DNA of 64,000 nucleotides from Agrobacterium tumefaciens_K. Its GTDB lineage: Bacteria; Pseudomonadota; Alphaproteobacteria; Rhizobiales; Rhizobiaceae. Positions 53,939 through 61,059 of the stretch are shown in pieces. The notes under the pieces were generated by a model. The model was not told the DNA's origin and ran no database searches. It worked only from the letters and a program-made list of their open reading frames with translations. Every line of letters begins with the position of its first letter. Within the stretch, counting starts at the first letter, position 1. The stretch is from contig NZ_JAOEGC010000001.1 of the NCBI RefSeq assembly GCF_031801495.1, positions 1,984,001-2,048,000 of the forward strand, in the 5' to 3' direction. The position numbers were made by a program, and so were the translations under genes.

Positions 53939-55215
53939 GCCTCGTTCTCCTTGCCCTATTCCTCACCATGAGCGTATTCGGTGTGCCGCTGGCGATCGCC
54001 TTGGGACTTTCGAGTGTCATCGCCATCGTGATGTTCACCTCGACCCCCGTCGATCTCATGGCCCAGAGCATGTTCTCTGCGATGAATTCCTTCCTTCTTG
54101 TCGCCGTTCCACTCTTCATCCTGGTTGGTGTTTTGATGGAACGCGGTCGTGTGGCCGAAAAGCTCTTTGATTTCGCCGAGGCGATCGTCGGCTGGCTCCC
54201 GGGCGGTCTCGGTCATGTGAATGTCGCCTCGTCGGTGATTTTCGGCGGAGTATCCGGCTCATCGGTGGCGGACATAGCCTCCATCGGCGCGATCGAGATC
54301 AAGGCGATGGAGCGCCACGGCTTCCCGAAGGGTTATGCCGTTGGCATGACGCTCTGCACCTCGACCTTGTCTTCGATTATCCCGCCATCCATTCTGATAG
54401 TCATTGCGGGATCGATTGCGAATGCCTCGATCGGAACGCTTCTGGTCGCCGGTCTGATCCCTGGCCTCTTCATCGCCTTGGCATTCATGGTCTTCAACCA
54501 CTTCTATGCGGTCCGCTACGGCTTCAATCCACCCACGCCGTTTAACGTGCGCCTGGTGATTAAGACCGGCATGGCTGCCATTCTGCCGATGCTGACGCCG
54601 ATCATCCTGCTGGTCGGGATTGTTGACGGCTACTTCACGCCGACGGAGGCGGCCGGCATTGCGGTGCTCTACACACTGTTCCTGTCTGTCATCCTTTATC
54701 GCACCATCTCGCCGCGTGAACTGCCGGGCATATTCATCGAGACGGCGCGCACATCCGGCACGATCCTCTTTATTGCTGCCACGGCCAAGCTGGCCGCCTG
54801 GGTCTTCACCTATGATGGGCTCCCCGCCCAGGTCGCGAGCTTCCTGGGCGCCATCTCCACCGGTCCGACCATGGCGCTGGTCCTGATCTTTCTCTTCCTG
54901 ATCGTGGTTGGCATGTTCATGGACGCGATCGCCGCCATGTTTATCCTGATCCCGGTCCTGCTACCGCCGGCCGTGTTACTTGGGGTCGATCCGATCCATT
55001 TCCTGATCGTCATGGTCATCACCCTGACGCTCGGCCTGGTCACGCCACCTGTCGGAGTATGTCTCTTTGCCGTGGCCCAGGTTGCGAAGATGTCGATTGA
55101 GGATGTGGTGAAGGGATCGCTGGCGCCAATGTCGATCCTCGTTGCCGCGATCCTGGCGCTGGTGCTCTTCCCGAGCCTGACTCTCTGGCCCATCCAGATA
55201 CTGGGCCTCTACTGA
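53935..55215 (+). CDS. dctM: TRAP transporter large permease
   Basis: A 426-residue DctM/SiaM-type sodium-coupled permease with about 11-12 membrane segments. Family signatures are VPLFILVGVLMERGRVAEKL, FGGVSGSSVADIASIGAIEI and TPTEAAGIAVLYTLFL. It transports the ligand delivered by DctP. It is the last gene of the operon; a LysR regulator faces it from the other side after 359 bases. Confidence 0.93.
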   Translation: MSLVLLALFLTMSVFGVPLAIALGLSSVIAIVMFTSTPVDLMAQSMFSAMNSFLLVAVPLFILVGVLMERGRVAEKLFDFAEAIVGWLPGGLGHVNVASSVIFGGVSGSSVADIASIGAIEIKAMERHGFPKGYAVGMTLCTSTLSSIIPPSILIVIAGSIANASIGTLLVAGLIPGLFIALAFMVFNHFYAVRYGFNPPTPFNVRLVIKTGMAAILPMLTPIILLVGIVDGYFTPTEAAGIAVLYTLFLSVILYRTISPRELPGIFIETARTSGTILFIAATAKLAAWVFTYDGLPAQVASFLGAISTGPTMALVLIFLFLIVVGMFMDAIAAMFILIPVLLPPAVLLGVDPIHFLIVMVITLTLGLVTPPVGVCLFAVAQVAKMSIEDVVKGSLAPMSILVAAILALVLFPSLTLWPIQILGLY

Positions 55216-55574
55216 GATGGTAATCAAGCGCTAGAAGCCGGCTGTTCCGTTCTTCATTATCATGGGGGCCGCGGAAACTTGGAAATCGGAAATTGGAGAT
55301 CGGTGGCGGGTTGCCGGCCGCTCTCGCCTCCGACTTCGTCAAGGCGGGTCTCTTTCCCCGCCCTTGAAACTCGGATAAAATGTGGGAGGGAAAGGGCCTG
55401 ACCGATGCCGATCACGAACCCTGGCTTCACATACCCTCTACAGTGCGGTCGTCATTGCATGCTGGGTCGTGAAGCATAGCAACCGCAACCTGATCAAGTT
55501 CAAGCTCGGAAAGGTTCGCCTCTATTTCCTGTGCTGGCCGCCAGACCTACAGCAGCCTTGCAAACCTTGGAGTT
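55216..55574. other. Intergenic region between convergent genes
   Basis: It holds a hairpin-like CAAGGCGGG/CCCGCCCTTG near 55340-55366 with no T-run, and short GGAAATCGG-like repeats near 55275. No gene with a ribosome site or family features is seen. Confidence 0.4.
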
Positions 55575-56480
55575 TCACGTGCCACCCGTGTCTTGTAGAG
55601 CCTGCCAAGCGTCCCGCTCGTCGCGCAGCCATTCGAGGAACTGCCGAACCTTCCTTTGATGCAGGTGGTCGCGGGGGCATACGATCCACTGGGTGGTGAT
55701 GCGCAACTCCGGCGGGTTTCGAACGGGGCAGATCAACGCGCCACTTCTCAGTTCGTCCTGCATCATCAGCGTGCTTTCCAATGCGATACCCATGCCGCGC
55801 ACGGCTGCATCGATTGCCATGTGGCTGCGATCGAAGAGCACGCGTCGCCAGCGAGCATCCGTCGCGGCGTCGGCCATTTGAAACCACGTCATCCACTGCG
55901 CCTGCGATTTCACCGAATGGATCAGCCGGTGCGCAGGCAACTCACCGGCGACAAGGGAGCCTTCGGCGGCATAGGACGGCGAACAGACGGGGAAAAACCT
56001 CTCCTCTGCAAGTCCTTCGACAAAGAGGCCGGGCCACCGGCCATTGCCATGGCGAATCTCAAGATCGACGATTTCCTGGTTGAAGTCGGTCGGCTCGTTT
56101 GTCCCGTCGAGACGCACCTCTAGGTCGGGATGCCTATCGAGAAGCCCCCCTAGGCGCGGCAGCAGCCATTTATTTGACAACGTTGGCGTCGCGCGAATTG
56201 TGAGTGTGGTGACCGAACGGAACCCGCGGATCGTCGCAGTCGCCTCTTCGACGCTTTCGATCTGGTCCGAAATCATCGAAAAATATCGTTCCCCTGCCTC
56301 GGTCAGCGCAATGCCGCGCCCTGCCTTGGTCAGAAGCGTCACCCCAAACTGGCTTTCCAGCAACTGGATCTGCTGGCTGACGGCAGACGGCGTCACGTGT
56401 AATTCTTCCGCCGCACGCGAAATGCTGCCGGCACGCGCCGTGACATGGAAAACCAGGATGGCCTTTATAGGAAGCTGCAT
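55575..56480 (-). CDS. LysR-family regulator (GcvA type)
   Basis: A 301-residue LysR regulator. The HTH is in ISRAAEELHVTPSAVSQQIQLLE, with a substrate domain resembling GcvA (RATPTLSNKWLLPRLGGL). It converges on the TRAP operon and is the nearest regulator to it, so control of that operon is plausible but not shown by a shared promoter. Its promoter faces the gene-poor region at 56.5 kb. Confidence 0.9.
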   Translation of the reverse strand: MQLPIKAILVFHVTARAGSISRAAEELHVTPSAVSQQIQLLESQFGVTLLTKAGRGIALTEAGERYFSMISDQIESVEEATATIRGFRSVTTLTIRATPTLSNKWLLPRLGGLLDRHPDLEVRLDGTNEPTDFNQEIVDLEIRHGNGRWPGLFVEGLAEERFFPVCSPSYAAEGSLVAGELPAHRLIHSVKSQAQWMTWFQMADAATDARWRRVLFDRSHMAIDAAVRGMGIALESTLMMQDELRSGALICPVRNPPELRITTQWIVCPRDHLHQRKVRQFLEWLRDERDAWQALQDTGGT

Positions 56481-57254
56481 GAAAGGTCCGGACTTGTACT
56501 CTCCGAACCATAGTCCAGGCGCAACGCAAGGAGAAGAGAGGATGGCATGAAAGGTCTAATTTCGGCTGGACTCCCATGCCAATTGTGCGCAACTGCGTCG
56601 GCAGACTTTGCGATATAACGAGCCGATAAATGTTGAGTTCACTATGGAAATAGAACTGAGGAAATCGCCCGGACAAGCAATCGATGCACAATGTGGCAAG
56701 CATTCCGCTAGGGAGAGGAACGGACAGGTAGAGCGCAAGAGAAGTGAGAAATTTGAATTACCGGAAACTTATTCGATTCCCTTCAAGAGCGATAAAATCG
56801 CGTTCCTTATTGCGACCTTTCCCCCTCGAGCGTTGTACTTTTTTTGAAGAGCAGCATAACCTCGGAATCCGGATTATGAAATCCGTGATCTCATGTACCA
56901 AACTCTGCTCGCCGAAGTAGGTCAGCGCTCGCTCGACGTTGCCTGGACGGCCGATTTGGGCTGCGCGATGGCCTTTCCGGATTTTCGGCCTAGAGCCATC
57001 AGCGCCACGTAGAACTGTAAGGTACCGACATTATTCTTCCCATGTCGGGATGGGGCCCATATGCAGCCGCGGCGATCCCATCGCGCATGGCCGAGCGAAA
57101 GGCAACGTGGGGGCCGTGTAGAAGCTCAGTTATTAGGAAAAGTTGTCCAGAACGTCCCCAAATGGGGTTCCAAGCTCAAAATCCTGCTCAGCACAGCAAT
57201 AGTTCCAGCACTGTCAACCTGTCTGTGAAGCAGTTGACGGGCAATCTCGACATC
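56481..57254. other. Gene-poor, probably decayed DNA
   Basis: No frame here has both a ribosome site and family features, and base composition is more AT-rich in places (for example 56740-56840). It lies next to a transposase remnant and may be part of the same decayed element. Confidence 0.45.
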
Positions 57255-57470
57255 GGATCGATCGCTTACATGGCGTCCGGGTTGAATCTGGTAATAAGCG
57301 CCATCGTCTGCTGGAGGACGCTATATCTCGAACCGGCGTCGCCGAGCATGATCGCGAAGGCATCGCCATGCCTCCGGATATAGTCAAACATATCACTTCA
57401 TTCACCTGGCAGCATATCAGCCAGACTGGAGAATATATTTTGACCCCGACGTGTAGCATTCATCCTACGC
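57255..57470 (+). pseudogene. Tn3-family transposase remnant (C-terminus, frameshifted)
   Basis: In one frame the DNA reads YMASGLNLVISAIVCWRTLYLE, matching the RASGLNLV-x-AI-x-LWNT-x-YLE stretch near the end of Tn3-family TnpA. After a frameshift near 57340 the adjacent frame reads REGIAMPPDIVKHITSFTW and QHISQTGEYI, matching the final PLGWEHINLTGDY part. Only the last 60-70 residues survive and no terminal repeat is visible, so the element is dead. Confidence 0.7.
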
Positions 57471-57614
57471 CGCGGGGCGGGAATTAGTCTCGCTGCGTGA
57501 TCACTATACGTTCTCAAATGTCTTGCAGATTCCACACTGTCGTGAATTGACGCCAGATAAGCGGATAGTTCGACGCGCCGCCAACTTCAGACCACTGTGC
57601 GTTGGGCCCGCGTC

Positions 57615-58610
57615 TCAGGTGGTGACATCTACGACCACGCGACCACGGATTTTGCCTGCGAGAATGTCATCGGCTAGTGCAGGCAGCGCCGACATCGGCT
57701 CCAGACGTGTCATTTCTGCGAGATGAGAGGCATCGAGCGTTTGCGCCAGCGTCTGCCAAGCGCGCTCACGCTTTGCATGCGGTGCCATGACTGAATCGAT
57801 TCCGAGCAACGCCACGCTGCGCAAAATATGCGGGAGCACGGTGCCGGGAAGATCGGCGCCGCCCGCAAGGCCGCAGGCCGCAACAGCGCCGCCATAAACC
57901 GTTTGGGAAAGCACGTTGACAAGCGTCGTGGACCCAACGGAATCCACCGCACCCGCCCAAAGTTCCTTTTGCAGCGGGCTGCCCTTTTCGGTCAGCGTCG
58001 CACGATCGACGAAGGCGCTGGCGCCAAGTCCCGCGAGATACTCATGTGTTTCGGCGCGTCCCGTCGAAGCGGTAATCGTGTAGCCCTTCTTTGCGAGAAG
58101 GCTGATCGCGACGGAGCCGACACCGCCCGCCGCACCCGTAACCAGGACAGGTTTGCCTGCTGTGGCGGAAATGCCCCAATCTTCAAGCGCATTGACGCAC
58201 AGCGCAGCGGTATAACCTGCCGTGCCGATGGCCATCGCCTGCTCCAATGAGAAGGCGTCAGGGAGGGCGATCAGCCATTCGGCCTTGACGCGCTGATAGC
58301 GTGTGTAACCACCCCATTCTGTTTCGGACAAGCCGTAACCGTTCACGATAACGCGGTCGCCAGCTTTCCATTGCGGAGAACGCGATTCCACCACCGTTCC
58401 GGCAAGATCAATACCGCCAACCATCGGAGTGCGGCGCGCGATGCGGCCCTTGCCGGAGATTGCCAGACCGTCCTTGTAATTGACTGTGGAGTAAGCCACC
58501 TCGACCAGAACGTCGTGATCGGGCAGGTCTGCAAGTGAAATTTCCCTGAAGCCGCTTTTCGGCTTGCCGTCCACGGCGTCAATAACCATCGCGGTGAATG
58601 TGTCAGTCAT
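57615..58610 (-). CDS. MDR-family quinone oxidoreductase / acrylyl-CoA reductase (AcuI/YhdH type)
   Basis: A 331-residue zinc-free medium-chain dehydrogenase. N-terminal features are STVNYKDGLAISGKGRI and GGIDLAGTVVES; the cofactor motif is VLVTGAAGGVGSVAISLLA and NADPH is likely. AcuI/YhdH proteins reduce acrylyl-CoA or detoxify acrylate. It is 11 bases downstream of a GntR gene and probably co-transcribed with it. A general quinone or enone reductase role cannot be excluded. Confidence 0.88.
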   Translation of the reverse strand: MTDTFTAMVIDAVDGKPKSGFREISLADLPDHDVLVEVAYSTVNYKDGLAISGKGRIARRTPMVGGIDLAGTVVESRSPQWKAGDRVIVNGYGLSETEWGGYTRYQRVKAEWLIALPDAFSLEQAMAIGTAGYTAALCVNALEDWGISATAGKPVLVTGAAGGVGSVAISLLAKKGYTITASTGRAETHEYLAGLGASAFVDRATLTEKGSPLQKELWAGAVDSVGSTTLVNVLSQTVYGGAVAACGLAGGADLPGTVLPHILRSVALLGIDSVMAPHAKRERAWQTLAQTLDASHLAEMTRLEPMSALPALADDILAGKIRGRVVVDVTT

Positions 58611-58621
58611 TACGTTCCCTT

Positions 58622-59398
58622 TTATATGTTTTCCGTCTTTACGTTTTTTTCCTGCTCACGCGCCGCGCGTGCATCAAGCGCCGCGTTGTAGCTGTTGCGG
58701 ACGTACTCCAGCAGTGATGTCAGCGCATCCGTCGCCGCGGTCGCGTCACGGGCGGTGACAGCATCGAGAATGCGCTGGTGAAACGCCGAAACCTGCCGGC
58801 GCTCGCGAACCCGGAACACGATCATGTTCGTCACAGGAATGAAGGATTCGATGACCGTGTACATCATCAGTTTCAGCGGGCCGTTGGCGGTGGAATCCAC
58901 CAGTGCGCGATGAAACCGCACATCCGATGCGCAGAAGTCTTCGTCACTGAGATCGGCATTTTGCTGAACGAGAATTTCGGCTGCCATGGCCTTTAGCTGC
59001 TCGTCTTGACGGTTCTCGCAGGCAAGGCGGCAGCAGATTTTCTCCGTTTCGAGGCGTGCGGTGATGATTTCGTCGATATCGAAGGCGCCGATGCCTACCA
59101 GCAGTGTTGCAGCCCCGGTAATAGCCTTGGAAAGGCCCTCCGGATCGGGACGTTTTACGAAGTTGCCGCCCTGAGGGCCACGGCGGGAATGAATGAGGTT
59201 CTGGGCAGCAAGCCTTTTCAGCGCTTCGCGTACAGTGGGACGCGATATGCCGAAGCTGCGGGCAAGATCGTCTTCTGTGGGCAACCGCTCATCGATCTTC
59301 AGTCGTCCATCCATGATGGCGGAGCGAATGTTCTCTGCCACCTGTTTGGCGATGCCGGATCTTACAACCTCGTCATATCTCAGATTCATGGTGTGCAT
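58622..59398 (-). CDS. GntR/FadR-subfamily transcriptional regulator
   Basis: A 258-residue regulator. The winged helix is at DDLARSFGISRPTVREALKRL; the FCD domain has SDEDFCASDVRFHRALVDS and ends with FHQRILDAVTARD, giving metal and ligand residues. It is divergent from the D-2-hydroxyacid dehydrogenase gene and upstream of the acuI-like gene, so it may control both. LldR and GlcC, which govern lactate and glycolate oxidation, are of this type. Confidence 0.88.
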   Translation of the reverse strand: MHTMNLRYDEVVRSGIAKQVAENIRSAIMDGRLKIDERLPTEDDLARSFGISRPTVREALKRLAAQNLIHSRRGPQGGNFVKRPDPEGLSKAITGAATLLVGIGAFDIDEIITARLETEKICCRLACENRQDEQLKAMAAEILVQQNADLSDEDFCASDVRFHRALVDSTANGPLKLMMYTVIESFIPVTNMIVFRVRERRQVSAFHQRILDAVTARDATAATDALTSLLEYVRNSYNAALDARAAREQEKNVKTENI

Positions 59399-59462
59399 CC
59401 TTCCCTTGAAACCATTGATGGCACGGCTTTTAGAAAAACGCCATAGCTATTTAAATATAGGT

Positions 59463-59490
59463 TTGACAAATATCGGATAGGCGATAACCT
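59463..59490 (+). promoter_or_regulatory. Possible promoter of the hydroxyacid dehydrogenase operon
   Basis: TTGACA at 59463 is followed after 16 bases by TAACCT, a weak -10. It lies 35 bases before the proposed start, in the 126-base divergent region next to the gntR gene. Confidence 0.3.
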
Positions 59491-59524
59491 GCCTCACAGA
59501 TCCATATAACCAGGGGAACAAAAA

Positions 59525-61057
59525 TTGGTGGGGATCGCTACTAAAGGGCAAGATACGCCCGAAAAACGTGATTTTTTGCAACATCATGCCTTGGCGGATG
59601 CAAGGTTGGTGCCTGCGAGTGAAAGCCCTGATAGCCGGAAAAATCCGGCTGAACGGGCAATGGAAATTGCGCGTCAACTCGAGAGTGGACTAGGCGCAAA
59701 AGGGATTCTCACCAGCCCGGATATCGGCATAGGCTATTGCTGTGACGCAACGGATGAGAAGGGTTGTGCACCTTTGGTTGTGTTCCGGCCTGTCGATACG
59801 GCAGGTGTAGCTGCCGTTCTTGCAGCCTGCCATGAAAACGGACAGCCCGTCGTCGTCCAGGGTGGTCGTACCGGCCTCTCCGGCGGCGCCCGGCCCATGG
59901 CGGATGAGGTGTCGCTGTCTCTCGAGCGGATGCGTGCCATCGGGGTGGTTGATCGGATGTCCGGCACTGTCGTTGTCGAGGCGGGCGCGACCTTGCAGGC
60001 TGTTCAGGAAGCGGCTGACTCGGCTGGTATGATGTTCGGCGTCGATATCGGCGCACGTGGTAGTGCGACCATCGGGGGCAATATTGCCACCAATGCCGGC
60101 GGCATCCGTGTTCTGCGCTACGGAATGTTCCGCGCTCAGGTGCTGGGGCTTGAGGCGGTTCTGGCGGATGGAACAGTTGTTTCCAGCCTCACGGGGCTTT
60201 TCAAGGACAATTCCGGTTACGATCTCGGCCAGATGCTGATCGGTACCGAAGGTACGCTGGGTGTCGTTACCCGCGCGTGTCTCAGGCTGCATCCGCGTCC
60301 TCTGGTGCAGGCCAATGCTTTTTGTGCATTGCCGTCGCTTGGTGCGGCCATGGAGTTGTTGCAGACGCTGCGTGCGCGTCTCGGCTGGCTGCTTTCGGCG
60401 TTCGAGGTGATCTTTCCGCCCGTCTATGAGGGTGTGCTGGCGCATTCCGGTGTGACCGCGCCTGTGACAACGGGTGCTGGTGTTTATGCACTGGTTGAGA
60501 TTCACGGCCAGAACGAGGCAGAGGACGAAGATCGTTTCAAAGCGGTGCTTATGGAGCTTTATGAAGGCGGAACGATTTCGGATGTCGCCGTTTCTTCGTC
60601 CGGTCGCGAATATGCCGCCATCTGGGCTCTGCGCGAAGGGGCAAGCGAGTTCATTTTCAGCATGGATAATGTATCTGGTTTCGACGTGAGTCTGCCGCTC
60701 TCATCGATGGAGGAGTTTCTAGACAGTGCGGCGGCGTCGGTCAGCGCATGCGATCCGGACGCAAAGCTTTATATTTTCGGCCATCTGGGTGATGGCAATC
60801 TGCACTATCTCGTTCGTTCGACCTATCACGATGCGATTGCTGATGCAGTGTATGCCGCCGTCGCGCAGTTCGGCGGCGCGGTTTCAGCCGAACACGGCAT
60901 TGGGCTAGACAAGAAAAAATGGCTGCCGTTGATGCGCACATCAGGCGATATGGCGGTAATGCACCGTCTCAAAGCGGCACTCGATCCCCAAAATATTCTC
61001 AATCCCGGCCGTGTTTTTGACACGCTCCCTGCTGCAATCGCGCCGGAGGGTACATGA
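59525..61057 (+). CDS. FAD-linked D-2-hydroxyacid dehydrogenase (GlcD/D-lactate dehydrogenase type)
   Basis: A flavoenzyme of about 510 residues. The FAD-binding part includes VVVQGGRTGLSGGARPM, GGNIATNAGGIRVLRYGMF and LIGTEGTLGVVT. The C-terminal half has the metal-site motif FGHLGDGNLHYLV and the final SAEHGIGLDKKKW. It oxidises a D-2-hydroxy acid (lactate, 2-hydroxyglutarate or an aryl-lactate) to the 2-oxo acid. The start is TTG 59525 or GTG 59528 after AGGGGA; no ATG is near. The stop overlaps the next gene, an arylpyruvate oxidoreductase, which suggests an aryl-lactate substrate. Confidence 0.85.
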   Translation: MVGIATKGQDTPEKRDFLQHHALADARLVPASESPDSRKNPAERAMEIARQLESGLGAKGILTSPDIGIGYCCDATDEKGCAPLVVFRPVDTAGVAAVLAACHENGQPVVVQGGRTGLSGGARPMADEVSLSLERMRAIGVVDRMSGTVVVEAGATLQAVQEAADSAGMMFGVDIGARGSATIGGNIATNAGGIRVLRYGMFRAQVLGLEAVLADGTVVSSLTGLFKDNSGYDLGQMLIGTEGTLGVVTRACLRLHPRPLVQANAFCALPSLGAAMELLQTLRARLGWLLSAFEVIFPPVYEGVLAHSGVTAPVTTGAGVYALVEIHGQNEAEDEDRFKAVLMELYEGGTISDVAVSSSGREYAAIWALREGASEFIFSMDNVSGFDVSLPLSSMEEFLDSAAASVSACDPDAKLYIFGHLGDGNLHYLVRSTYHDAIADAVYAAVAQFGGAVSAEHGIGLDKKKWLPLMRTSGDMAVMHRLKAALDPQNILNPGRVFDTLPAAIAPEGT

Positions 61058-61059
61058 CC

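Noticed and set aside
55382..55699. A 105-residue forward ORF between dctM and the LysR gene
   Set aside because: No ribosome site, basic composition, and half of it is antisense to the LysR gene.
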